Source: an uncultured Duncaniella sp.
GTDB lineage: Bacteria; Bacteroidota; Bacteroidia; Bacteroidales; Muribaculaceae
Direction of reading: 5' to 3'
Assembly (NCBI GenBank): GCA_910586665.1
Contig: CAJUIX010000006.1
Coordinates: forward strand, 89,904-153,903
DNA length: 64,000 bases
Below the pieces are notes generated by a model, which was not told the origin of the DNA, did not search any database, and saw only the letters and a program-made list of their open reading frames with translations. Position numbers and translations under genes: made by a program. Positions 52,673 through 60,966 of this stretch are shown here, piece after piece. Each line of letters opens with the position of its first letter. Position 1 is the first letter of the stretch.

Positions 52673-53683
52673 TTAACTCCTCATAAATGGTAGGAGGAGG
52701 TTATTGAGCTGGTTGTATTCAACGAGGAACCCGTCGTGTCCGAAGGGTGAATGGATTTCTCCATATACCGCTCCCGGGATTTTGGAACACAGCTCCTGCA
52801 TCTCCCTCGGTGGAAAGACGATGTCTGTCTCAAGCCCGACCACAAGGGTGCGGGCCTTTATACGCTTGAGTGCCTTCTCGAGACCTCCGCGTCCGCGCCC
52901 TACGTCGTGTGTGTCGAAGGCGTTGAGAATCGCATAGTAGGAGTAGGCGTCGAAGCGGCGGCACAGTTTTTCGCCCTGATACTGCTGATAGCTGCACGCG
53001 CGGTGCGTCTCGGGCAGCTCCTCTGTGTCGCGTTGGGTGAGGTTGTAGCCATAGTAGCCGCGATAGCTCAGAAGGCCTATCGCGCGTGCGGCTGCAAGCC
53101 CCTTGCGTCCGGCTTCGGGAGAGGGCTGGCCGAAAGTGGCGTCGGCCTCTATACACATTCGCATTGTCTCGTCGATTGCGATAGTCCACGGGGTGGCTAC
53201 GGCATCGGTGGCCATGAGGACGAGGCGGTCAAACCTCTCCGGCTCCATGACAGCCCACTCTATGGCCTGGAACCCTCCGACCGAGCATCCGACGAGGGTC
53301 GAGACATGCTTGATCCCGAGGGCGTCGGCAAGCAGACGGTGGATGTTGACTATGTCGCGTATAGTGTATGGTGGGAAGTCGCGGTAGTAGGGCATCCCGG
53401 TTGCGGGATTTGTGTGGAGCGGTGCTGTGGTGCCGTAAGGGGAGCCGAGAATGTTGGCACAGATTACGAAATTCTCTGCCGGGTCAAGAAATTTACCCTC
53501 CTCGACCGTGTGTGGCCACCAGTCCTTGACATCGCTGTTGGCGGTTAGGGCATGGCACACCCAGACGACATTGCTCTTGTCGGCGTTGAGTGTCCCATAT
53601 GTGTGGTAGGCCACACGGAGGCTTTCGAGCGTGCCTCCGAGTTCGAGTGTGAATGGCTGATTGTGATGATAATAATTGATCAT
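52673..53683 (-). CDS. metX: Homoserine O-acetyltransferase family protein
   Basis: 336 residues, alpha/beta hydrolase. Motifs HALTANSD, LGSPYGTTAP, nucleophile elbow GCSVGG (Ser134), Asp in VGLETDIVFP and His in GHDGFLVEY. Catalyses the acyl transfer onto homoserine that commits it to methionine synthesis. Acetyl versus succinyl specificity cannot be settled here. First gene of the metX-EamA-tadA-sirtuin operon with a promoter element at 53712. Confidence 0.88.
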   Translation of the reverse strand: MINYYHHNQPFTLELGGTLESLRVAYHTYGTLNADKSNVVWVCHALTANSDVKDWWPHTVEEGKFLDPAENFVICANILGSPYGTTAPLHTNPATGMPYYRDFPPYTIRDIVNIHRLLADALGIKHVSTLVGCSVGGFQAIEWAVMEPERFDRLVLMATDAVATPWTIAIDETMRMCIEADATFGQPSPEAGRKGLAAARAIGLLSYRGYYGYNLTQRDTEELPETHRACSYQQYQGEKLCRRFDAYSYYAILNAFDTHDVGRGRGGLEKALKRIKARTLVVGLETDIVFPPREMQELCSKIPGAVYGEIHSPFGHDGFLVEYNQLNNLLLPFMRS

Positions 53684-53711
53684 ATCCGAGTTGACGCGCT
53701 TATAAGCCCGG

Positions 53712-53719
53712 CAAAGTTA
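53712..53719 (-). promoter_or_regulatory. Promoter -7 element for metX operon
   Basis: Plus-strand CAAAGTTA, i.e. TAACTTTG on the minus strand, exact TAnnTTTG, 28 nt upstream of the metX ATG. Confidence 0.6.
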
Positions 53720-53738
53720 CGCATTTTTCTCGGATTTC

Positions 53739-54707
53739 TTAGAATGTTACGTTATACTTGTCGAGCATCTCTGCCGGATGGTATGACTCCTTGGCATGGC
53801 GCAGTCCGGGGTCGCCCACATCCTCCTCGCGGTTGATATAGATTACTTCGGGATGGCGCCCGGTCATCATTGCGGCAAAGAATTTATTGACACTCTCGCC
53901 AGCGCCGGCCACCTCGTGGTTCATCTTCTCGATATGGACATAGAGTGTGTCACCTTTGACCTCTCCAAGGGTGAAGGCGACGATACCCTCCGCAGGGGTT
54001 GATAGCACGGCACCCTCGAAGCCGTAGAGGTCGAGATTGTCGAGGACGTGTATCACCTGCTCGCGCTCGATGTCGGCGAGCGCGGGTTTTGAGAGGGGCA
54101 GATGTGTGGCGGCGAAAAACTTTTTCACTTGCGGGAGGTGCTCGCGTGTCAGCGGCTCGAAGGTGTAGCCTGGATTGTCGGTCTCGAAGCGGTTGACATG
54201 GTTGCGCTTCTTGCCGAGCTTCTTGCCGCTGAGCGTGGCGAGGGCGGAGGCATCATAGAGATAGTCGCTCCAGTCCTCGAGCTTGTCAATCTTCGTTGCG
54301 CCGAGGGCCTTCAGTGGCGCCACATAGATTTCGGGAACGGCGGAGAATATGAGCTCGCATCCTTCGCGCCGGCAGTAGTCACGCAAAAGACCGACCGACT
54401 CCTCAAGCCCCATTTTTCCTACGGGGATTGAGAAAGCCGGTCGTGTGACGTCGTCTTCGGTCACCCCCTTGATGAAGAGGGTGTCGTTGAAGATGCAATA
54501 AGTATAGTCGAAGTAGTCGACCCACATGAATGTGCCGCCTATGGTGAAGTCGCATGTGCGGCATAGGGTCTGGGTGTATAGCAAGGGGCGCAGCGACTTG
54601 ATGTCGGCAAGCGTCAGCGGCTTGAACTTCAGACCGTTCTCTCTGTGTGTCCGGGTTGTTGTTATTACAGCGGTAGTGTACCCTCTGGATTGACGAGGCG
54701 TTATCAT
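53739..54707 (-). CDS. DUF2156-domain protein (phosphatidylglycerol lysyltransferase-like)
   Basis: 322 residues. GNAT-like double domain with LKFKPLTLADIKSLRPLL, the CDFTIGGTFMW motif and the C-terminal FAATHLPLSK/YINREEDVGDPGLRHAK; such modules in MprF aminoacylate phospholipids, but free-standing versions have no proven function. No membrane domain is attached. The first ~25 residues before LKFKPL look non-conserved, so the true start may be later, although no better ATG exists. It follows fabD by 83 nt. Confidence 0.8.
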   Translation of the reverse strand: MITPRQSRGYTTAVITTTRTHRENGLKFKPLTLADIKSLRPLLYTQTLCRTCDFTIGGTFMWVDYFDYTYCIFNDTLFIKGVTEDDVTRPAFSIPVGKMGLEESVGLLRDYCRREGCELIFSAVPEIYVAPLKALGATKIDKLEDWSDYLYDASALATLSGKKLGKKRNHVNRFETDNPGYTFEPLTREHLPQVKKFFAATHLPLSKPALADIEREQVIHVLDNLDLYGFEGAVLSTPAEGIVAFTLGEVKGDTLYVHIEKMNHEVAGAGESVNKFFAAMMTGRHPEVIYINREEDVGDPGLRHAKESYHPAEMLDKYNVTF

Positions 54708-54790
54708 AATAAAAATAGTTTGTGCGTTTTTTATTAATGATAAACGCCGTGCAGCCGTGTCGGGTTCACACAGGGAGCCCCTTGACGGGA

Positions 54791-55669
54791 TTACTGGCGT
54801 CCCGAGGTGGCTACTTCGCGATTGATTTTGCTGACGAGGCCCTGGAGCACTTTGCCCGGACCGAGTTCGATAAACTCGTCGGCGCCGTCGGTAATCATGT
54901 TCTGCACGCTCTGGGTCCAGCGGACGGGTGCTGTGAGCTGGGCGACGAGGTTGGCTTTGATTTCAGCAGGGTCTGTGTGGGGCTTGGCGTCGACGTTCTG
55001 ATAGACGGGGACCGTCGGAGTGTGGAACTCGGTCTTCTCGATAGCCTCTGCAAGCTCGGCGCGGGCCGGCTCCATGCAGGGTGAGTGGAAGGCACCGCCC
55101 ACTTTCAGGCGCATGGCGCGCTTCGCACCCGCTTCCTTGAGTTTCTCACAAGCGGCGTCGATAGCCTCCTCCTCGCCGGAGATTACAATCTGACCGGGGC
55201 AGTTATAGTTGGCACATACGACCACGCCGGGGATGGATGCGCAGATTTCCTCGACCTTCTCGTCGGGGAGGGCGATTACTGCCGCCATTGTCGAGGGCTT
55301 CAGCTCGCAGGCCTTCTGCATGGCCTGTGCGCGGGCCGACACGAGGCGCACACCGTCTTCGAAGCTGAGCGCGCCGGCAGCCACGAGTGCGGAGAACTCA
55401 CCGAGCGAGTGTCCGGCCACCATCGAGGGGTCGAAGTCGTCGCCGAGGGTCTTGGCGAGGATTACCGAGTGGAGGAAGATGGCGGGCTGGGTCACCTTGG
55501 TCTGGCGAAGGTCTTCGTCAGTACCTTCAAACATGAGGTCGGTGATGCGGAAGCCGAGGATTTCGTTGGCTTTCTCAAACATTTCCTTTGCCACTGCATT
55601 GGTCTCATAGAGGTCTTTGCCCATTCCGACGAACTGGGCACCCTGACCGGGGAATACATAAGCTTTCAT
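54791..55669 (-). CDS. fabD: Malonyl-CoA:ACP transacylase
   Basis: 292 residues. FPGQGAQFVGMGKDLY at the start, GHSLGEFSALVAAGAL with the catalytic Ser, and the His in GGAFHSPCM. Moves malonyl from CoA to ACP for fatty-acid elongation. Monocistronic or leading DUF2156; promoter-like TAACTTTG 67 nt upstream of the ATG. Confidence 0.96.
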   Translation of the reverse strand: MKAYVFPGQGAQFVGMGKDLYETNAVAKEMFEKANEILGFRITDLMFEGTDEDLRQTKVTQPAIFLHSVILAKTLGDDFDPSMVAGHSLGEFSALVAAGALSFEDGVRLVSARAQAMQKACELKPSTMAAVIALPDEKVEEICASIPGVVVCANYNCPGQIVISGEEEAIDAACEKLKEAGAKRAMRLKVGGAFHSPCMEPARAELAEAIEKTEFHTPTVPVYQNVDAKPHTDPAEIKANLVAQLTAPVRWTQSVQNMITDGADEFIELGPGKVLQGLVSKINREVATSGRQ

Positions 55670-55736
55670 AGATAAGTCAGTATGATTGTGTTACAGTTTT
55701 TCTTAATGTGATGTGGATAATAAGCTTATCGGGGTG

Positions 55737-55744
55737 CAAAGTTA
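55737..55744 (-). promoter_or_regulatory. Promoter -7 element for fabD
   Basis: Plus-strand CAAAGTTA, i.e. TAACTTTG on the minus strand, exact TAnnTTTG, 67 nt upstream of the fabD ATG. Confidence 0.55.
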
Positions 55745-55841
55745 CTGTTTTCCTGCCATATTTTAAGGTTCAAAAACCATTTTTAACATCCGTGCGCCCT
55801 CCTGAGCCCCCTGAAGGATGTGTGATGATGAAAAAAATCAC

Positions 55842-55849
55842 TAAATTTG
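55842..55849 (+). promoter_or_regulatory. Promoter -7 element for the tat-luxS operon
   Basis: TAAATTTG, exact TAnnTTTG, 64 nt before the chosen tatA ATG. Confidence 0.6.
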
Positions 55850-55913
55850 CATCTTCGATACCGATTATAAACCAATCCTTAACCTTTAAAACCTATATAA
55901 CTTGACACTCAAT

Positions 55914-56156
55914 ATGCTACCATGTTTTCTCAACCTCGGAGCGGGGGAACTCGTGATTATATTCATAGTCATACTCCTGCTCTTCGGCGCCAAGCGCATC
56001 CCTGACCTCGCCCGCAGCATGGGCAAGGGAATCAATATGTTCAAACAGGGTATGAACGAGGCTGTCACCGAAATAAAGAGTGATGTCCCGGCCGACAAGG
56101 CTCCGTCAGCCACCACAGCCGACAAATCTTCGACAGAGGAGGCTGCCGGGAAGTGA
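55914..56156 (+). CDS. tatA: Sec-independent translocase TatA
   Basis: 80 residues from the ATG at 55914; a TTG at 55902 would add four residues and is less likely. One hydrophobic N-terminal segment (GAGELVIIFIVILLLFGAKRIPDLARSMGKG: membrane helix, FG hinge, amphipathic helix) and a charged tail, as in TatA. It overlaps the tatC reading frame by 4 nt. No tatB follows, matching the minimal TatAC system of Bacteroidetes. Confidence 0.93.
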   Translation: MLPCFLNLGAGELVIIFIVILLLFGAKRIPDLARSMGKGINMFKQGMNEAVTEIKSDVPADKAPSATTADKSSTEEAAGK

Positions 56157-56953
56157 GTTCAGAAATGGGATTCTGGGATCACGCCGAGGTGCTGCGCGGG
56201 GTATTAATCCGCGTGGCGCTTTTGCTCGTGCTGTTCACGGGCGTGCTCTTCGCCGTGATGCCTCAGATTTTCGACTCGGTCATTCTCGCTCCCTGCCGCC
56301 CGGACTTCGTGCTCTATCGTTGGCTCGACTATCTATCGGCCTCGTCGCTGCTACCTGATTCCGTCGCGGGCGATTTCGAGGTGGAGATTATCAACATCCG
56401 CCTTGCCTCGCAGTTCTTCATCCATGTCACAAGCTCCTTCTGGCTTGCCCTTGTGCTCGCCTTCCCGGTATGCGTCTACATGCTGTGGGGCTTCATAGCC
56501 CCCGGGCTTTACGAGGAGGAGAAGCGCGGTGTGAGGGGGGCCTTTTTGGCGGGCAACCTCATGTTCTACCTCGGCGTGGCCGTGGGCTACTTTCTCGTAT
56601 TCCCGCTGACGCTCCGCTTCCTTGCCGACTACCGCCTCAGCTCGCTCATCGACAACCGCATCTCACTCGATTCGTATATGGATAATTTCTATATGCTCAT
56701 CCTCGTCATGGGGATAGTGTTCGAGCTGCCTGTCGTCGCATGGATGATAGGCAAGACTGGGCTGCTGACGCGTGAGTTCTTCGGGCGCTACCGACGCCAC
56801 GCCATTGTCGTGCTTCTCGTTGCCGCGGCGGTCATAACCCCTACGGGCGATCCGTTTACGCTCCTTGTGGTTTTCCTCCCGCTCTATATCCTGTGGGAGC
56901 TTTCGGCCTTTGCCGTGCCGGCTTCGCGCAGAGGGAGCATAGTTACATTGTAG
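56153..56953 (+). CDS. tatC: Sec-independent translocase TatC
   Basis: 266 residues from GTG at 56153, which overlaps the tatA stop (GTGA). An ATG at 56165 (MGFWDHAEVLRGVL) fits TatC alignments equally well and may be the real start. Six membrane segments; FIHVTSSFWLALVLAFPVC and MIGKTGLLTREFF are family-like, and VAAAVITPTGDPFTLLVVFLPL near the C-terminus is a TatC hallmark. Receptor for twin-arginine signal peptides. Confidence 0.93.
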   Translation: MSSEMGFWDHAEVLRGVLIRVALLLVLFTGVLFAVMPQIFDSVILAPCRPDFVLYRWLDYLSASSLLPDSVAGDFEVEIINIRLASQFFIHVTSSFWLALVLAFPVCVYMLWGFIAPGLYEEEKRGVRGAFLAGNLMFYLGVAVGYFLVFPLTLRFLADYRLSSLIDNRISLDSYMDNFYMLILVMGIVFELPVVAWMIGKTGLLTREFFGRYRRHAIVVLLVAAAVITPTGDPFTLLVVFLPLYILWELSAFAVPASRRGSIVTL

Positions 56954-56990
56954 GGACGAAAATAATTTTAACCATCGTAATCATTAGTTT

Positions 56991-57659
56991 ATGAAAATAG
57001 GCATAATCGTGGCCATGCAGAAAGAGCTGGCACTCATACTTCCGCTTCTCTCCGACAAATCAAGCTTCACAAAGGGCGCTGTCACCTATCACTGTGGCCG
57101 CATCGGCGACAACGAAGTCGCTGTCATGCAGTGTGGCATCGGCAAGGTCAATGCCGCTGTCGGAGCCGTTAGTCTCATCGACTCTTTCAGCCCGCAGCTC
57201 GTCATCAACACCGGCGTGGCCGCAGGCGCGGGTGACGATGTGGCTGTCATGGACATCATCGTTGCCGACCGCCTCGTCCACCACGACTTTTGGTGCATCG
57301 GCGAGGAGTGGGGCAGGGTGCCCGGCTCGCCGCTCTTCTTCCCCGCCCGTATTCCCGAGGGAATTGCCGGCAAGGAGGGCGTGAAGACCGGCCTGATAGC
57401 CTCTGGTGAGCTGTTTATCAGTTCCAAGGAGGAGATTGACCGAATCCGCGGCCATTTCCCGGAGGTGATGGCGGTCGACATGGAGTCAGCCGCGATAGCG
57501 CAGGTCTGCTGCCAGCGCGAGGTGCCCTTCATGTGTATGCGTGTTATCAGCGACACTCCCTGGTGCTCCCACGACAACTCCCGCCAGTATGAGGACTTCT
57601 GGGAAGAGGCGCCCCAGCGCTCCTTTGCCCTCGTGAGCGACATCCTTTCAAGTCTCTAA
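56991..57659 (+). CDS. mtnN: 5'-methylthioadenosine/S-adenosylhomocysteine nucleosidase
   Basis: 222 residues. Catalytic residues in place: Glu in MQKELALIL, Glu in VDMESAAIAQVC and Asp in VISDTPW; the phosphorylase-type core VINTGVAAGAG is clear. Hydrolyses S-adenosylhomocysteine to S-ribosylhomocysteine and adenine, the substrate of LuxS, whose gene is next (20 nt gap). Follows tatC by 37 nt. Confidence 0.93.
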   Translation: MKIGIIVAMQKELALILPLLSDKSSFTKGAVTYHCGRIGDNEVAVMQCGIGKVNAAVGAVSLIDSFSPQLVINTGVAAGAGDDVAVMDIIVADRLVHHDFWCIGEEWGRVPGSPLFFPARIPEGIAGKEGVKTGLIASGELFISSKEEIDRIRGHFPEVMAVDMESAAIAQVCCQREVPFMCMRVISDTPWCSHDNSRQYEDFWEEAPQRSFALVSDILSSL

Positions 57660-57679
57660 CCTCTTCAGCCGAGCGAATA

Positions 57680-58162
57680 ATGGAAAAGATACCGAGTTTT
57701 ACCATCGACCATAACCGCCTTCTGCGCGGCATCTATGTCTCGCGTCGCGACACCACTCCCGCGGGCGATATTCTTACCACCTTTGACATCCGCATGACCG
57801 AGCCTAACCGCCAGGAGGCTCTGACTCCACGCACGCTCCACGCTATGGAGCACCTCGCGGCCACATTTCTGCGCAACCACCCGATGTGGCGCGAGCGGAT
57901 TGTCTACTGGGGCCCTATGGGCTGCTGCACGGGCAACTATCTCATTGTCCAGGGTGCTGCCGAGCCGGCTGAGATTGTCGGTCTCATGAAGGAAACCATG
58001 CGCTTTATAGCCGGCTTCGAGGGGGAAATCCCCGGGGCGAGCCCGCGCGACTGCGGCAACTATACATTTATGGACCTCGAGGGGGCGCGCAAGGCTGCCT
58101 CATGTTATCTCGGCGAAGTCCTTGAGGGGATTCGCCCCGAAAACCTCGTCTATCCAATCTGA
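57680..58162 (+). CDS. luxS: S-ribosylhomocysteine lyase LuxS
   Basis: 160 residues. Zinc ligands His54, Glu57-His58 (LHAMEH) and Cys125 (DCGNY) are present; the active-site motif is GCCTGNY, with catalytic Cys82 followed by a second Cys where others have Gln or Arg (GCQTG/GCRTG). Splits S-ribosylhomocysteine into homocysteine and DPD, the AI-2 precursor, in the activated-methyl cycle with the adjacent nucleosidase. The stop overlaps the next start by one base. Confidence 0.93.
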   Translation: MEKIPSFTIDHNRLLRGIYVSRRDTTPAGDILTTFDIRMTEPNRQEALTPRTLHAMEHLAATFLRNHPMWRERIVYWGPMGCCTGNYLIVQGAAEPAEIVGLMKETMRFIAGFEGEIPGASPRDCGNYTFMDLEGARKAASCYLGEVLEGIRPENLVYPI

Positions 58163-58818
58163 TGAAGGACCTTAAAGGAATAAAGGGAAAATTCTATATA
58201 TCCTCCCTCATAGAGGAGGGTGAACACGAGCACCAGGATTTCAAATTCGCCATATCGGACGCGCGCAAGATTGCCCGCAGCATCTCTGCCTTCGCCAACA
58301 ACGATGGTGGGCGCCTTCTCGTGGGCGTCAAGGACAACGGTGTCATTGCCGGCGTGCGCAACGAGGAGGACATCTATGTCATCGAGCAGGCCGCGGAGAT
58401 GTATTGCCGCCCGGCGCAGGAAATCCGGGTGACGGCCTTCCGCACGGAGGGGGACAAGACGGTGTTCCGTGTCGAGATCTCGCGTGCCGATGTGCGCCCC
58501 GTGGTGGTCCTGGAGGCCGACGGCTCGCGCCGGGCCTATTACCGTGTTAAGGATGAAAACATTGCGGCTCCAGATTTGATGGTGCGCGCGTGGATTGCCG
58601 CCGCCTCGGCCGGGGAGGGAGTCTTGCTCTCCCTGTCGGAGTCAGAGAGTAGGCTGATGGCCATGCTCGACGGGGGATCAGCGACGGTGGAGGATTTCAT
58701 GATTGCCGCCCGCATATCGCGTGCGACAGCCGAGGATACCGTCGTGCGCCTACATGCCATGAACCTGATTGATTTCCGCTACGACGGCCACCGCTTCCTC
58801 CTACACGCCAGGGATTAG
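58162..58818 (+). CDS. AlbA_2 (Schlafen-like) domain DNA-binding protein
   Basis: 218 residues. AlbA_2/Schlafen AAA_4-type domain: EHQDFKFAISDARKIARSIS, then AFANNDGGRLLVGVKDNGVI; the C-terminal ~60 residues look like a winged helix (VEDFMIAARISRATAEDTVVR). A helix-turn-helix-containing regulator is plausible, but no target is known. It is the last gene of the tatA-tatC-mtnN-luxS cluster and starts inside the luxS stop (TGATG). Confidence 0.8.
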   Translation: MKDLKGIKGKFYISSLIEEGEHEHQDFKFAISDARKIARSISAFANNDGGRLLVGVKDNGVIAGVRNEEDIYVIEQAAEMYCRPAQEIRVTAFRTEGDKTVFRVEISRADVRPVVVLEADGSRRAYYRVKDENIAAPDLMVRAWIAAASAGEGVLLSLSESESRLMAMLDGGSATVEDFMIAARISRATAEDTVVRLHAMNLIDFRYDGHRFLLHARD

Positions 58819-58837
58819 GCTACCGTTTTTTGCTACC

Positions 58838-58862
58838 TGTAGGGACGTTGTGTGCAACGTCC
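58838..58862. repeat. TGTAGGGACG hairpin repeat
   Basis: TGTAGGGACG at 58838-58847 begins a hairpin (GGACGTT 58843-58849 with AACGTCC 58856-58862). The same TGTAGGGACG word occurs at 56949-56958, overlapping the tatC stop. The reverse-complement GTCCCTACA is at 59182-59190, bracketing the whole repeat cluster. Looks like a dispersed REP-type element. Confidence 0.6.
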
Positions 58863-58897
58863 GCCGGGAATGTGCTGGTTACATGAAAATTTTCACG

Positions 58898-58912
58898 ATG
58901 GCTCGGAGAGCC
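58898..58912. repeat. ATGGCTCGGAGAGCC repeat with inverse copy
   Basis: ATGGCTCGGAGAGCC at 58898-58912 is perfectly inverted at 59025-59039 (15/15). Each copy is itself a hairpin (GGCTC/GAGCC with a 3-nt loop). Confidence 0.65.
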
Positions 58913-58916
58913 TTGA

Positions 58917-59112
58917 CAGGAGAAGCCCCAGGGTAAGCGTAGGCCGCAGGCCGAAGCGATGCCTGGGGTGATAGTATACATGGATATGGCCGTGCATCGA
59001 AGATGCTAATCATTAGAATGGTCAGGCTCTCCGAGCCATGAGCTGTTCTGCTTCTATCTACCCCAGGCATCGCTTCGGCCTGCGGCCTACGCTTACCCTG
59101 GGGTTTCTCCTG
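58917..59112. repeat. 53-bp inverted repeat pair
   Basis: 58917-58969 and 59060-59112 are reverse complements over 52 of 53 bases (single mismatch at the C/T beside the CCCC run), separated by 90 nt. Each arm is near-palindromic itself (CCCCAGG at one end, CCTGGGG at the other). The 15-bp pair above is interleaved with it (order left1, left2, right1, right2), so this is not one simple inverted duplication. Confidence 0.9.
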
Positions 59113-59200
59113 CCTAAGGTCTTCGACCTATTGGCTAAAGGGTGGGGGATTTTGTAACATCTGACATAGTCTGCATATACTGTCCCTACAATCCGATTTT

Positions 59201-59232
59201 CGGTTTCAACAAAAAACGGTTTCGACAAAAAA
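59201..59232. repeat. 16-bp tandem repeat
   Basis: CGGTTTCAACAAAAAA at 59201-59216 directly followed by CGGTTTCGACAAAAAA at 59217-59232; one base differs. Confidence 0.75.
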
Positions 59233-59266
59233 TAAAGCGGAGGTGGCTTCACAGTCACCTCCGCTT
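59226..59266 (-). terminator. Terminator of the susC-susD operon
   Basis: 11-bp stem (59235-59245 with 59256-59266). On the minus strand it is followed by a T-rich run (plus-strand A6 at 59226-59231). Lies 54 nt after the susD stop. Confidence 0.88.
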
Positions 59267-59320
59267 CGCTTCTTTTGATGTTTAAGTAGGCTTCCTTGGG
59301 GAAGAAAGCTTTATCATATA

Positions 59321-60946
59321 TTATTCGTAGACTTCGGGAATGTCAGGATTATTCCAACCTCTGACAGCTTCATTGTTATTTCCTTCGCTCTGAACCATCA
59401 CCATGTTCACCCATGCGGGACGACCGACGGTATTGAACTCTGACCCGGGGTAGAAGTTGGTACCCTCGTAGTTGCGGGTCACAGAATAATTGAGGCGCTT
59501 GATGTCAAATAGGGTATGGCCCTCGCCCCAAAGCTCTACTCGCTTCTGGAAGACGATTTCTTCAACGACGGCATCCTTGTCGCTGACTTCGCACACATAG
59601 TTGGGGTCACGATAGTTCTTCATGAAGTCTTCGACAAAGGCCTTGCCCTGGGCCGGGTTGCTGTGGGCGAGTGCTTCGGCCTGGATGAAGTACATTTCCT
59701 CGACGCGCATCACCGGAACTGCCGTAGCAGAGCCTTCGTTGTAGTCGGAGCAGTTGCCCGCGCCCGGACGGAATTTGATTGTGCAATAGGGGAAATTATT
59801 CACAAAGTAACCGCGGTATTCCTCGTTGCAGAGGGGGAAGTCATAGACGAGGTCGGTCACACCCGGAGTAATCCAGGAGAGCTTGCGGAAGTCGGTGTCG
59901 GAGATGCGCGCATACATAGAGGCGTCAATTGTAGGACAAGCGCCTACACCTGCATAACCATACTCGGCTTCGGGCGACATCATAGAGGTCCAGTTGCAGA
60001 TACCAGTCTGAACTGCGTCATTCTCCTTGAGGAACTGCAGACCCCACATCCATGAGGCATTGTCAAGAGTGTTGAAGCCGCTCTTGGGATTGGTCCACTC
60101 ATCCTTGGTCAGAGGACGCTTGCCGCTGGCAGCGATAGCCTTCTCGGCATATTCTGCTGCCTTGGGATAGTTCTCGTCCCACATGTAAAGACGGGCCTTC
60201 AGACCGTGTACACAAGCGAGGTCAGGAAGTAGGGGAGTGCCATAGCTGGCATAGCCGATATTTTGCTCCGCATAGTCGAGGTCGGCGAGGATGAAGGCTG
60301 ACATCTCGGCATGTGTGGCACGGGGATTGTTGCGGGCTTCTGCCTCTGTGGTCTTTTCTGTCACAATGGGCACGGTAAGGCCGGTGACGTCATGACCGTC
60401 CTTTGTAATTGCCGAAGTGTACTTGTTGGGGAGAAACTCATACCAGCGTGCGAGGTCGAGATAGATCATGGCGCGGAAGGCAAGAGCTGTAGCGCGTGCA
60501 CCCTTGGCGTCGTCCTCGGTTACATCTTCTCCGTAATATTCGAGAGCCTTATTGCAGGCGAGCACCTGCTTGTTGTAGTAGTTCCACATGCGTTGTACGG
60601 ACTGGTAGTCTTGACCGAGATAACGGATGCCGGTGTAGTTGCTCCACTGGTTGTAGTTGAGACCGGCTTCGAGGAGCGACATATCACCTGTCATACAGTC
60701 GCGGATGTGCATCATTGATGAATAGCCGAAATCGCCGTGCCATTCATCATTGACAGGACGTCCCAACGAATTAAAGTTGACCATGAAACCGGGCATTGCC
60801 ATAATCATGGCTTCGCCGGCTTTGACCGATGACTCAAGCTGCTCCTGCGACACGCTGCTTGTGGGATATACCTCGTCGATACAGGAGGTAAAGGCCACTG
60901 ATGATGCAAGAGCGATGAGATAGGTAGTTTTAAATATATTTTTCAT
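59321..60946 (-). CDS. SusD/RagB-family glycan-binding lipoprotein
   Basis: 541 residues. Lipoprotein signal (AFTSC, Cys about 22) places it on the outer-membrane surface. TPR-like helical SusD fold with AEYAEKAIAASG and a SusD C-terminal region ending GWNNPDIPEVYE; FQKRVELWGEGHTLFDIKRL is the near-C-terminal SusD hallmark. It caps the SusC barrel upstream and captures a glycan or peptide ligand; the ligand cannot be read from sequence. 20 nt separates it from susC. Confidence 0.9.
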   Translation of the reverse strand: MKNIFKTTYLIALASSVAFTSCIDEVYPTSSVSQEQLESSVKAGEAMIMAMPGFMVNFNSLGRPVNDEWHGDFGYSSMMHIRDCMTGDMSLLEAGLNYNQWSNYTGIRYLGQDYQSVQRMWNYYNKQVLACNKALEYYGEDVTEDDAKGARATALAFRAMIYLDLARWYEFLPNKYTSAITKDGHDVTGLTVPIVTEKTTEAEARNNPRATHAEMSAFILADLDYAEQNIGYASYGTPLLPDLACVHGLKARLYMWDENYPKAAEYAEKAIAASGKRPLTKDEWTNPKSGFNTLDNASWMWGLQFLKENDAVQTGICNWTSMMSPEAEYGYAGVGACPTIDASMYARISDTDFRKLSWITPGVTDLVYDFPLCNEEYRGYFVNNFPYCTIKFRPGAGNCSDYNEGSATAVPVMRVEEMYFIQAEALAHSNPAQGKAFVEDFMKNYRDPNYVCEVSDKDAVVEEIVFQKRVELWGEGHTLFDIKRLNYSVTRNYEGTNFYPGSEFNTVGRPAWVNMVMVQSEGNNNEAVRGWNNPDIPEVYE

Positions 60947-60966
60947 CGTTATGAATCTGTTTGTGA

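Larger units (their letters stand above)
58819..59320. other. Gene-free region rich in palindromic repeats
   Basis: About 500 nt between the AlbA_2 gene and the susD 3' end. It holds nested palindromic repeats (58838-59190), a tandem repeat (59201-59232) and the susD terminator (59226-59266). No coding sequence was supported. Confidence 0.75.

Noticed and set aside
58879..59070. 63-residue minus-strand ORF in the repeat cluster
   Set aside because: It is translated repeat sequence; the palindromic arms create open frames.
58838..59112. CRISPR-like array
   Set aside because: The repeats are inverted, not direct, are few, and have no uniform spacers or cas genes.
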